From Sphingosinicella sp942492965 (GTDB lineage Bacteria; Pseudomonadota; Alphaproteobacteria; Sphingomonadales; Sphingomonadaceae), in the NCBI GenBank assembly GCA_942492965.1, contig OW818656.1, forward strand, positions 1,860,001 to 1,924,000: a stretch of 64,000 bases of DNA. Direction: 5' to 3'. The translations under genes and the position numbers were made by a program. Below the pieces are notes generated by a model that worked only from the letters and a program-made list of their open reading frames with translations, was not told the DNA's origin and ran no database searches. Of this stretch, positions 1 through 8,040 are shown in pieces (within the stretch, counting starts at the first letter, position 1; each line of letters opens with the position of its first letter).

Positions 1-651
1 GAAGCGTGTCTGGCGGAGCGCCGGGCCGCCTTCGAAGGCCAGCCGGACGCGCGGCCTTTCCGCGGCGATCCAGCCGAAACCGGCGGATTCGGTGAAGCGG
101 CGGTTGAAGCCGGCGAAGCGATCGCTTTCCCAGGCGACGAAGCCGAAGGTGTAGAAACGCGGGCTGAAACGGTGGTCGGCCTGATAGGACGCGCCATAGC
201 GTTCGCGCGTGCGCTCGCCGTCCGATTCCTGGAAATCGGCTTCGGCGAAGATGCGGTGCCGCCACGTGAGGCCCTGCTTCACCAGATCGATCTTGCCGGA
301 GGCGCCGCGCTCGTCGGTGTTGCCGCTGGTGAGGGTCGCGCCGAGTGCGGCCTCGCCTTCCCAGCCGTTTGTGAAGCCCTGCGTGGCGAGCGCCTGACGG
401 CGTTGCTTTTCGGCTTCATGCGCGGCGCGGATTTCCGAAACCATCGCATCGATCTCGGCCATCGCCTGCGGCTGCGTTCGCCGTGCGAGTGCGGCAATGG
501 TATCGAGCTGGCCGGGCTCGGCGGCGCGGATCATCTCTGCAACGGGCGCGGGCAGAACGCCTTCCGCGGACCGCTGTTCTGTCGGCGGCGTCTGGGCGAG
601 CACCGCGGCGGATGCAAGGCAAATGGGAGCGGCGAGCGCGATACGCCACAC
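1..651 (-). CDS. DUF481-family outer-membrane beta-barrel protein, partial
   Basis: The reading frame runs off the left edge, so only the first 217 codons are present. I chose the GTG at 651 because AAGGAG lies 8 bases upstream and the first 19 residues form a signal peptide (hydrophobic stretch ending VLA before QT). Residues 20-90 are a charged, probably periplasmic segment. From Trp97 the sequence has the alternating beta-strand pattern of DUF481 (salt-induced outer-membrane protein, YdiY-like), with LTSGNTDERG near the start and many aromatic girdle residues. Function is unknown beyond an outer-membrane barrel. It lies 58 bases downstream of gluQ on the same strand. Family assignment is fairly sure; the role is not. 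Confidence 0.72.
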   Translation of the reverse strand, partial: MWRIALAAPICLASAAVLAQTPPTEQRSAEGVLPAPVAEMIRAAEPGQLDTIAALARRTQPQAMAEIDAMVSEIRAAHEAEKQRRQALATQGFTNGWEGEAALGATLTSGNTDERGASGKIDLVKQGLTWRHRIFAEADFQESDGERTRERYGASYQADHRFSPRFYTFGFVAWESDRFAGFNRRFTESAGFGWIAAERPRVRLAFEGGPALRQTRF

Positions 652-709
652 GTGTCGATCTCCTTGTTTCTCGCCCCCCGGCGCGCACCGCCTAACAAAA
701 CTTGCCGCG

Positions 710-1591
710 TCAGGCAAAACCGAGTTGATGCTTTATCGCCTCTGGCGGGACGCCCCGTGCGCGAAGTTCGGCGAGCGTTTCGGCACGGTCGCGTTTGGCG
801 AGGCGTTTGCCGTCCGGGCCGGTGAGCAGCGCGTGGTGGTGGTAATGTGGCGTCGGCAGGCCGAGCAGCGCCTGCAGCAGCCGGTGGATATGCGTCGCCG
901 CAAACAGATCCTCGCCGCGCACGACGTCGGTGATGCCCTGCAGTGCATCGTCGACGGTGACGGAGAGGTGATAGCTGGTGCCGGCGTCCTTGCGCGCGAT
1001 CACCACATCGCCCTCGACCTCGGGCGCTGCCGCGATCTCGCCGCGTGCAGCGTCTTGCCATGAAAGCGGCCCGGCAAGGGCGGCGGCGCGGGCGATGTCG
1101 ATGCGCCATGCGTGCGGTTCCGCCATGCGCCGCGCGCGCGTTTCCGCGTCCAGCGCGCGGCAGGTGCCGGGGTAGAGCGGCTGCGCACCGTGCGGGGCGG
1201 TGGCCGCTGCGGCGATGTCGGCGCGCGTGCAGAAGCACGGATACACCACGCCCAGCGCCTTCAGCCGTGCAAGCGCCGCGGCATAATCGTCCATGTGTTC
1301 GGACTGGCGGCGCACCGGCATTTCCCATGCAAGGCCGAGCCAGGCGAGATCTTCGAAAATGCCGTCCGTGAATTCGGGGCGGCAGCGGCCGGTGTCGATA
1401 TCCTCGATGCGCAGCAGGAAACGGCCGCCGTGCGCGGCGGCGAAGCGGAACGCCGTCAGCGCCGAGAAGGCGTGGCCCAAATGCAGCCGCCCCGTGGGGC
1501 TCGGCGCGAAGCGTGTGACGACCGTTATGATGGACTCCCCGAATTTCTTGGCGCAGTCTGCACAAAGCGCATTGACCTCACCCCAGATCAA
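710..1591 (-). CDS. gluQ: Glutamyl-Q tRNA(Asp) synthetase
   Basis: This is a truncated glutamyl-tRNA synthetase paralogue that activates glutamate and transfers it to the queuosine base of tRNA(Asp), without an anticodon-binding domain. Visible features are RFAPSPTG and the HIGH-like HLGH (residues 37-40), zinc ligands C119-x-C121 with Y140 and C144, and the KMSKS-like KRLAKRD near residue 255. Length (293 aa) fits the family. The ATG at 1591 leaves about 25 residues before RFAPSPTG, longer than usual, and no ATG/GTG/TTG lies between. Translation may therefore start at this ATG or at a rare codon such as ATA or ATC after GGGGAG. Identity is secure; the start is not. Confidence 0.9.
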   Translation of the reverse strand: MIWGEVNALCADCAKKFGESIITVVTRFAPSPTGRLHLGHAFSALTAFRFAAAHGGRFLLRIEDIDTGRCRPEFTDGIFEDLAWLGLAWEMPVRRQSEHMDDYAAALARLKALGVVYPCFCTRADIAAAATAPHGAQPLYPGTCRALDAETRARRMAEPHAWRIDIARAAALAGPLSWQDAARGEIAAAPEVEGDVVIARKDAGTSYHLSVTVDDALQGITDVVRGEDLFAATHIHRLLQALLGLPTPHYHHHALLTGPDGKRLAKRDRAETLAELRARGVPPEAIKHQLGFA

Positions 1592-1698
1592 GTGGTGTCA
1601 TAGCGGCGACACACAATACGCTGTATGGTGCGTGCAGTAAGGTTACGGACGGCCGGTGCGGCCGCCTTGCGTGCGACAGGGTACGGGTAGCGCCCCGG

Positions 1699-1720
1699 CA
1701 GTCCGCGAAAAAGCGGACTG
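1699..1720 (+). promoter_or_regulatory. Hairpin immediately before the HNH gene start
   Basis: CAGTCCGC and GCGGACTG form a perfect 8-bp stem around the loop GAAAAA. The 3' arm ends 7 bases before the ATG at 1728, and the only purine-rich ribosome-binding candidate (GGGG) begins at the last stem base. It could occlude the ribosome or act as a short attenuator. There is no T-run, so a normal intrinsic terminator is unlikely. Confidence 0.45.
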
Positions 1721-1727
1721 GGGCTCA

Positions 1728-2306
1728 ATGTATACGACCGAACTTCTTGATACGCGTGTGGTTTCGCCGGAAAGTTGCCCGGCGCTGGTGCTGAACGCCG
1801 ACTATACGCCGCTCTCTTATTATCCGCTCAGCCTGTGGTCGTGGCAGACCGCGATCAAGGCGGCATTCCTCGATCGGGTTTCGGTGGTCGCCGAATACGA
1901 CCGCGTGGTGCACAGCCCGCGTTTCGCGATGCGGCTGCCCTCGGTGATCGCGCTTCGGGACTATGTGAAGCCGTCGTCGCACCCGGCGTTCACGCGCTTC
2001 AACCTGTTCCTGCGCGACCGGTTCAGCTGCCAGTATTGCGGCGGGCGGCACGATCTCACCTTCGATCACGTCGTGCCGCGCGCATACGGCGGGCGCACGA
2101 CGTGGGCGAACGTCACCACCGCGTGCGCGCCCTGCAACCTGCGCAAGGGCGGGCGCACGCCGGCGGAGGCGCACATGGCGCTGCGCTCGGCGCCGCGCCA
2201 GCCGACCGCGCACGAACTGCAGGTGAACGGCCGCGCGTTCCCGCCGCACCACCTCCACGAAACGTGGCGCGATTACCTCTATTGGGACTCGGAACTCGAG
2301 GCGTAG
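1728..2306 (+). CDS. HNH endonuclease family protein
   Basis: This is a 192-aa protein of a class common in alphaproteobacteria, with a conserved N-terminal half (PALVLNADYTPLSYYPLS, residues 18-35) and a C-terminal HNH nuclease fold. The zinc-knuckle pairs are seen as CQYC and CAPC, flanking the catalytic segment FDHVVPRAYGG. The biological substrate is not known; such proteins are usually annotated as HNH endonucleases without a restriction partner, and none is seen here. The ATG at 1728 is preferred over the upstream in-frame start at 1656 because the extra 24 residues are not family-like. A hairpin sits just before the start. It is divergent from gluQ and 47 bases upstream of ppc. Confidence 0.82.
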   Translation: MYTTELLDTRVVSPESCPALVLNADYTPLSYYPLSLWSWQTAIKAAFLDRVSVVAEYDRVVHSPRFAMRLPSVIALRDYVKPSSHPAFTRFNLFLRDRFSCQYCGGRHDLTFDHVVPRAYGGRTTWANVTTACAPCNLRKGGRTPAEAHMALRSAPRQPTAHELQVNGRAFPPHHLHETWRDYLYWDSELEA

Positions 2307-2353
2307 GCCTTCTGCTGTTGCGGTGCAGCATCGGCGCGAATAGCCTTGTCGGC

Positions 2354-5053
2354 ATGAGCCCTGTTCCGCTTCGCCAGCCCGCCGCGCTTTCCGACCGCGA
2401 CGAGGTGCGCCACCTCGGGCGCCTGCTCGGTGACGTCATCCGCGATTTCGATGGCAAGGCCGCGTTCGACACGATCGAGGCGCTGCGGCAGGCCTCGGTC
2501 GCGGTGCACCGCGACGACGGGCCGGAACGGCGCGCGGAGCTGGCGCGGCTGCTCGCGGGGCTCAGCCTCGACGACGCCGTGCGCTTCATTCGCGGCTTCC
2601 TGAACTTTTCGCTGCTCGCCAATATCGCGGAAGACCGGCAGACCGCGATCGTCCCGGAGGGATCGGAAACGCGGCCCGAACGCCTGGAAGGCGCGCTCGC
2701 CGAACTCGCGCGCCACGGCATCGCGCCGGGAGAGGTCGCCGCGATGCTCGCGGGCGCGCTGATCTCGCCCGTGCTCACCGCGCACCCGACCGAGGTGCGG
2801 CGCAAGAGCGTGATCGACCGGGAAAGCGCCATCGCCGAACTCGTCGCGAGCCGGCCGTCGGCTGCCGACGGACAGGCCGTGGATGCAGAGCTTTACCGCC
2901 AGATCGCGCTCCTCTGGCAGACGCGCCCGCTGCGCGCGGTGCGCCTGCTCGTCGTCGACGAGATCGCGAACGTGCTTTCGGTGATGCGCGACAGCCTGCT
3001 GCCGGTGCTGCCAGCGCTGCACCGCCGCGCCGAAGCGCTGATGGGCGCGGAGGTCGGCAGCTTTCTGAAGCCGGGAAGCTGGATCGGCGGCGACCGCGAC
3101 GGCAATCCGTTTGTGACCGCGGAAACGCTGCGGACCGCGCTCGCGGGGCAGGCGCGCGCCGTGCTGCAATATTATCTGGACGAAGTGCACCGGCTCGGCG
3201 CGGAGCTTTCGATCAGTGCCTCGATCGCAGGCATCACGCCGGAGCTTGCCGCGCTCGCCGACGAGAGCGGCGACGAGTCTCCGCACCGGCAGGACGAGCC
3301 CTATCGCCGCGCGCTTTCGGGCATCTACGCGCGGCTCGCGGAGACCCATGCGGAGCGGACCGGCAGCCGCGCGCCGCGCGCCTCCGCGCTGATTGCGGAG
3401 AGCTATCCGGGGCCGGAAGCACTGATCGCCGACCTGGAGATCGTCCGCGCGAGCCTTGTCGCGCACGGCGGGGAGCGGCTGGTCGGCAACCGCCTTGACG
3501 ACCTGATCCGCGCGGCACGAATCTTCGGTTTCCACCTCGCCTCGCTCGACATGCGGCAGAACAGCGGCGTCCACCGCGCCGTTGTTGCGGAACTGCTGCG
3601 CGAGGCGGGCGTGTGCGACGATTACGAGGCGCTAAGTACCGACGCGCGCACCGTGCTGCTGCGCCGCGAACTCGCGCACCGGCGTCTTCTCGGCAGTCCG
3701 TTCGCCGCCTATTCGGACCTCGCGCAAAGCGAACTCGCCATCCTGCGCGCGGCTGCTGAAGCGCACCTGCGCTACGGCCCCGCGTCGGTCCGCAACTATC
3801 TGATCTCGCACTCGACCTGCGTCGCCGACCTGTTCGAGGTGTACCTGCTTTTGAAGGAGGTCGGCCTCTACCGCCCCGGCGATGTGCCCGCATGTGACGT
3901 CATGGTCTCGCCGCTGTTCGAGACGATCGAAGATCTCGAAGCCGCGCCGGCGGTGATGCGCGACTTTCTAGCGATGCCGGAGGCGCAGGCGCTCGCGGAG
4001 GCCCGCGGCGGCGTGCAGGAAGTGATGATCGGCTATTCGGACAGCAACAAGGACGGCGGCTACCTGACGTCGAGCTGGGCATTGTTCGAGGCGTCGCAGG
4101 CGCTTGCCGACGTGTTCGCCGAGGCGGGCGTGCGGCTGCAACTCTTCCACGGACGCGGCGGCACGGTGGGGCGCGGCGGCGGCTCGGCGTTCGCGGGCAT
4201 CCGCGCGCAGCCGCCGGGCACGGTCGGCGCGCGCATCCGCATCACGGAGCAGGGCGAGGTGATCGCCTCCAAGTACGGCACGCCCGCACTCGCCGCGCTC
4301 AGCCTGGAGACGATGACGTCAGCGACGCTGCTCGCGACGCTCGCCCCGCCCGAAACCGACCCCGCCGATCTCGCGCGCTTCAGTACGGCGATGGAGACTT
4401 TGAGCGCCGCCGCGCGCGCCGCCTATCGCGGGCTCGTCTACGAGACGCCCGGCTTCAACAGCTATTTCCGCGCCGCGACGCCGGTCGGCGAGATCGCCGA
4501 GCTCAAGATCGGGTCGCGGCCCTCGTCGCGCACGAAGTCCGACCGGATCGAGGATCTGCGCGCGATCCCGTGGGTGTTCAGCTGGTCGCAGTCGCGCGTG
4601 ATGCTTCCCGGCTGGTACGGTGTCGGCGCGGCGCTCGCCGGGTTCGAGGACAAGGGGCTGCTGCGCGCGATGAATGCGCAGTGGCCGTTCTTCGCGGCGA
4701 CGCTTTCGAACATGGCGATGGTGCTCGCGAAATCCGACATCGATATCGCTGCGCTCTACAGCGATCTCGTGGAGGATGAGGCGCTGCGGACGAAGGTATT
4801 CGGCGCGATCAGCGCCGGCTGGCACCGCACGTGCGATGCGCTGCTGGAAATCTCCGGCAAGACCGACGTGCTCGGCGACGATCCGGTGCTCGCCCGCCGC
4901 ATCCGTATGCGGCTGCCGTACATCGAACCGCTGAACGCATTGCAGGTGGAGCTCATCCGCCGCTACCGGCGCGGCGAGACGGATGCCCGCGTGCGTGAGG
5001 GTATCCACCTCACGATCAACGGCATCGCTGCGGGGCTCAGGAACAGTGGTTAG
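2354..5053 (+). CDS. ppc: Phosphoenolpyruvate carboxylase
   Basis: It carboxylates PEP with bicarbonate to oxaloacetate and phosphate, replenishing the TCA cycle in the cytoplasm. The 899-aa length matches bacterial enzymes. Motifs in order are LTAHPTEVRRKS with the catalytic His (H144), GGDRDGNP, the second signature GYSDSNKDGGYLTSSW around residues 560-575, the mobile-loop FHGRGGTVGRGGG from about 598, and the family C-terminus NGIAAGLRNSG. The ATG at 2354 was chosen because an open frame upstream of it only shadows the HNH gene. Its stop overlaps the dapE stop by four bases, tail to tail. Confidence 0.97.
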   Translation: MSPVPLRQPAALSDRDEVRHLGRLLGDVIRDFDGKAAFDTIEALRQASVAVHRDDGPERRAELARLLAGLSLDDAVRFIRGFLNFSLLANIAEDRQTAIVPEGSETRPERLEGALAELARHGIAPGEVAAMLAGALISPVLTAHPTEVRRKSVIDRESAIAELVASRPSAADGQAVDAELYRQIALLWQTRPLRAVRLLVVDEIANVLSVMRDSLLPVLPALHRRAEALMGAEVGSFLKPGSWIGGDRDGNPFVTAETLRTALAGQARAVLQYYLDEVHRLGAELSISASIAGITPELAALADESGDESPHRQDEPYRRALSGIYARLAETHAERTGSRAPRASALIAESYPGPEALIADLEIVRASLVAHGGERLVGNRLDDLIRAARIFGFHLASLDMRQNSGVHRAVVAELLREAGVCDDYEALSTDARTVLLRRELAHRRLLGSPFAAYSDLAQSELAILRAAAEAHLRYGPASVRNYLISHSTCVADLFEVYLLLKEVGLYRPGDVPACDVMVSPLFETIEDLEAAPAVMRDFLAMPEAQALAEARGGVQEVMIGYSDSNKDGGYLTSSWALFEASQALADVFAEAGVRLQLFHGRGGTVGRGGGSAFAGIRAQPPGTVGARIRITEQGEVIASKYGTPALAALSLETMTSATLLATLAPPETDPADLARFSTAMETLSAAARAAYRGLVYETPGFNSYFRAATPVGEIAELKIGSRPSSRTKSDRIEDLRAIPWVFSWSQSRVMLPGWYGVGAALAGFEDKGLLRAMNAQWPFFAATLSNMAMVLAKSDIDIAALYSDLVEDEALRTKVFGAISAGWHRTCDALLEISGKTDVLGDDPVLARRIRMRLPYIEPLNALQVELIRRYRRGETDARVREGIHLTINGIAAGLRNSG

Positions 5054-6186
5054 GCGAAATACGTGCGGAGAATGCGTCCGTAGATGCGCGTGAGCGCGTG
5101 GAGATCGTCCACCGCGACATGCTCATCGGTCTTGTGCATCGACTGGCCGGGCAGGCCGAACTCGACAACCGGGCACAGGCGCCGGATGAAGCGCGCGTCG
5201 GAGGTGCCGCCGCTTGTCGAGAACTCGGTTTCCACCCCCGTTTCGGCGCGAATCGCATCGGCGAGAAGCGCGCTGAAATCGCCGGGCTCGGTGAGGAAGG
5301 CCTCACCCGAAATCTTCGCCTCGACGCTGGCGCCAGCGGTCTCGCGCGCGGCTACCGTCTCGATCCACTGGACCAGCTCCGCGCCGGTGTGCTCGTCGTT
5401 GAAGCGGATGTTGAGCCGCGCTTCCGCCATCGCCGGAATCACGTTTGTCGCCGGGTTGCCGACGGTCATGTCGGTGATTTCGAGGTTCGACGGATCGAAC
5501 CATGCATTGCCGGTATCGAGTTCGCGCGCCTGCAGCGCGTGGAGAATGCTGACGAGGTGGCGGACGGGATTGTCGGCCATGTGCGGATAGGCGACGTGGC
5601 CCTGCGCGCCAGCCACGCGAATCCACACGTTCACTGAACCGCGCCGCCCGATCTTCACCATGTCGCCCAGCCGGTGGCGGCTGGTGGGTTCGCCGACGAG
5701 GCAGTGATCGGGGACGTTGCCGGTCGCCTCCATCCAGTCCAGCAGCGGCTTGGTGCCGAATGTGGCCGGGCCTTCCTCGTCGCCAGTGATAATGAGGCTG
5801 AGCGAGCCCACAGCGGGAATATTCTCGGCCGCCGCCGCGACGAACGCGGCGATGGCGCCCTTCATGTCGGCGGCGCCGCGCCCGACGAGCTGGCCGTTTC
5901 GCACCTCGGCGGCGAACGGCTCCACGGACCAGCCGTCGCGATTGCCCACCGGCACGACATCGGTGTGCCCGGCGAAGGCGAAATGCGGGCCGCCGCTGCC
6001 GATCCGCGCGAAGAGATTGTGCACGGGGCCGTCGGGCGCCTCGCCCCACACGTGACGCCACACCTTGAAGCCGATCGCCTCCAGCGCTTCGGCGAGCACC
6101 GCCTGCGCGCCCTCGTCGCGCGGGGTGATGCTGGGGCAGTGGATGAGCGCGCGGGCAAGCGCGAGCGGATCGATGGCAGCAGACAT
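5050..6186 (-). CDS. dapE: Succinyl-diaminopimelate desuccinylase
   Basis: It hydrolyses N-succinyl-LL-diaminopimelate to LL-diaminopimelate and succinate in lysine and peptidoglycan-precursor synthesis. The 378-aa M20 metallopeptidase shows the di-zinc ligands in FAGHTD (H74) and GAADMKG (D107), the catalytic pair in TGDEEG (E137/E138), a central dimerisation domain, and the C-terminal metal His in SMHKTDEH. Length and motifs match the family well. The start ATG at 6186 is divergent from the cupin gene at 6228, with only 41 bases between. No other dap gene is nearby. Confidence 0.95.
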   Translation of the reverse strand: MSAAIDPLALARALIHCPSITPRDEGAQAVLAEALEAIGFKVWRHVWGEAPDGPVHNLFARIGSGGPHFAFAGHTDVVPVGNRDGWSVEPFAAEVRNGQLVGRGAADMKGAIAAFVAAAAENIPAVGSLSLIITGDEEGPATFGTKPLLDWMEATGNVPDHCLVGEPTSRHRLGDMVKIGRRGSVNVWIRVAGAQGHVAYPHMADNPVRHLVSILHALQARELDTGNAWFDPSNLEITDMTVGNPATNVIPAMAEARLNIRFNDEHTGAELVQWIETVAARETAGASVEAKISGEAFLTEPGDFSALLADAIRAETGVETEFSTSGGTSDARFIRRLCPVVEFGLPGQSMHKTDEHVAVDDLHALTRIYGRILRTYFA

Positions 6187-6227
6187 GAGAGGTGCTTATA
6201 GTGGCGCGGCCAGGTTAAGGAAGCGCC

Positions 6228-6680
6228 ATGCCGAAACTCGATCTCGAAGCCATCTCCGAAGTCTGCCGCACGGGCTATCCCGCGCCCCATAATGCCGCCG
6301 TCGCCGGCCGTCATTATCGCCGCCTTGCAGGGCCGGGCGGTCTTACCGATTTCGGCGTCAACATGTGCAGGCTCGAACCCGGCGCGTGGTCGAGCCAGCG
6401 CCACTGGCACAGCAAGGAAGACGAATTCGCCATGCTGATTTCGGGTGAGGCCGTGCTGGTGACGAACGCGGGCGAAACGCTGATGCGCCCCGGCGACTGC
6501 GCGGCCTTTCCGAAGGGCGACGGCGACGCGCACCATTTCGTGAACCGATCGAATGCGGACGCCGTGCTGCTCGTCGTCGGCAGCAATGTGCCGGACGATA
6601 CGTGCACCTATCCCGATATCGACATGCACCTGCCGCGGAATGACGGTCCGTTTACGCGCAAGGACGGCAGCGCATTTTGA
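6228..6680 (+). CDS. Cupin-domain protein
   Basis: A 150-aa single-domain cupin. Motif 1 appears as QRHWHSKEDEFAMLISGEA (about residues 60-78), supplying His/His/Glu metal ligands, and motif 2 as FPKGDGDAHHFVN. It is likely a small cytoplasmic metal-binding protein; substrate and reaction cannot be read from the sequence. Its TGA stop (6678-6680) overlaps the TTG start of the following acetyltransferase, so the two are probably co-translated. That is the only functional hint. Confidence 0.8.
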   Translation: MPKLDLEAISEVCRTGYPAPHNAAVAGRHYRRLAGPGGLTDFGVNMCRLEPGAWSSQRHWHSKEDEFAMLISGEAVLVTNAGETLMRPGDCAAFPKGDGDAHHFVNRSNADAVLLVVGSNVPDDTCTYPDIDMHLPRNDGPFTRKDGSAF

Positions 6681-7252
6681 TTGCGGACGCGCGCGATGCC
6701 GATGCGGCAGGCGCGATCATTGCGCGCGCGTTCGATGACGACCCGGTCAACCGCTGGGTGTTCGGCGCGCGGCCCATGGCGCCGACGTTCGCGGCGCTTG
6801 CCCGGCATCTCTATCTGACGCGGGGGTTCGGGCACGTGGCGGGCGAGGGCGGCGCGGCGCTTTGGCTGATGGATGCGCGCGACAAGGATGCGGGGCTCCT
6901 CGCAACGCTGAAGGTCGCGGCCGCGCTCGGCCTGAGCGCGGGGCTCGGCGCCATGCGGCGCGGGCTCGCGCTCGATGCCGTCTTCAGCAAGGCGCATCCG
7001 CCGGAGCCGCACGCCTTCCTGTTCGCGGTCGGCGTCGTGCCGGAGGCGCAGGGCAAGGGTCTCGGCGGCGCGCTGATCCGTGCGGGCCTCGAGCGCGTCG
7101 ATGCCGCGGGTCTGCCCTGCTATCTCGAAAGCACGAAGGAGCGGAACCTGCCGCTCTACCGCCACTTCGGGTTTCAGGAATTGCCGCTGCTTGCCGCGCC
7201 GCGCGGTTGCCCGCCGGTCTGGCCGATGTGGCGGCCTGCTAAAGCTGCCTGA
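6677..7252 (+). CDS. GNAT-family N-acetyltransferase
   Basis: A 191-aa acetyl-CoA-dependent acetyltransferase with the GNAT core. The acetyl-CoA loop is seen in VVPEAQGKGLGGALIRAGL (about residues 121-139), followed by the CYLESTKERNLPLYRHFGF motif typical of GNATs close to those acting on small amines or toxins. The start is TTG at 6677, overlapping the cupin stop; no ATG lies nearby in frame. The 3' end overlaps the convergent hydrolase gene by 14 bases. The substrate is unknown. Confidence 0.8.
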   Translation: MIADARDADAAGAIIARAFDDDPVNRWVFGARPMAPTFAALARHLYLTRGFGHVAGEGGAALWLMDARDKDAGLLATLKVAAALGLSAGLGAMRRGLALDAVFSKAHPPEPHAFLFAVGVVPEAQGKGLGGALIRAGLERVDAAGLPCYLESTKERNLPLYRHFGFQELPLLAAPRGCPPVWPMWRPAKAA

Positions 7253-8006
7253 GAAAGCCGTCCATCTCCGCCGCGACCTTATCGCGGACGGGATCGTGGA
7301 ACAGCCAGTGCCCGGCGCCCATGATCTCGCGGTAGTCGGTGTGGCCGGTGAGCGCGCGTGCCGTCGCGCGGGCGACGGCGATGGGGGTGATGCGGTCGCA
7401 GTCGCCGACGACCACCAGCGCGGGCATTGAAAGCCTGCCGTAATCGACCCGCGTCGCGCGCGACTTGTCCGCCCACGGCATCGACATCTGGAAGAGCACG
7501 CGCCCCGAATCCCACACCAGCTTCGCGATTTCCGCACTGGCGACATCGTAGGGCACTTCGTTGAAGATGCCCCAGCGCGCACGCTCTGCGTCGATCTTCG
7601 TCGGCTGCTTCCACCACTGCCGCTTCACGGCGATGCCGAACACGGTGCGCAGGGGGGCAAGCGAAATGCTCTGGGTTTCCGCCGTGGGCCCCGGCGACAG
7701 CAGGATGAGGCCGCGCGCGCCGGTGGCCTCCGCGACCTTCTGTGCAAGCATACCGCCCATCGAATGGCCGATGATCACCGGGCTTTCGGGCAGCGTGCGC
7801 ACCACGGCAGCGACGGCGTCGACATAGTCCTGCACGCCGATGGTCGCGAGAATGGGCGAGGGCGGCTCGGCGGGATCGACGTCGTGATAGGGCAGCGCAG
7901 GCACATGCACGTCGTGCCCGGCGGCGCGATAGCGATCCGCGAACCAGTCCCACACATGCGGCGTCGACCACATGCCGTGGATGAACAGAAGCGGCGGCTT
8001 GCTCAT
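7239..8006 (-). CDS. Alpha/beta-fold hydrolase
   Basis: A 255-aa cytoplasmic alpha/beta hydrolase. It has the oxyanion FIHGMW (residues 8-13), the nucleophile elbow GHSMGG (Ser82), an acid in VVGDCDRITP and a catalytic His in GAGHWLF near the C-terminus. I start at the ATG at 8006 because GGAGG lies 9 bases upstream; an in-frame ATG at 8051 would extend into the end of maeB. It follows maeB on the same strand with a 34-base gap and may be co-transcribed. It could be an esterase or lipase; the substrate is not predictable. Confidence 0.8.
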   Translation of the reverse strand: MSKPPLLFIHGMWSTPHVWDWFADRYRAAGHDVHVPALPYHDVDPAEPPSPILATIGVQDYVDAVAAVVRTLPESPVIIGHSMGGMLAQKVAEATGARGLILLSPGPTAETQSISLAPLRTVFGIAVKRQWWKQPTKIDAERARWGIFNEVPYDVASAEIAKLVWDSGRVLFQMSMPWADKSRATRVDYGRLSMPALVVVGDCDRITPIAVARATARALTGHTDYREIMGAGHWLFHDPVRDKVAAEMDGFLRQL

Positions 8007-8040
8007 GGACGGGCCCTCCGGTTCGCCAAACAGAGGCAGG

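Noticed and set aside
1775..2353. Upstream extension of ppc
   Set aside because: It is the HNH gene read in a different frame; ppc homology starts at the ATG at 2354.
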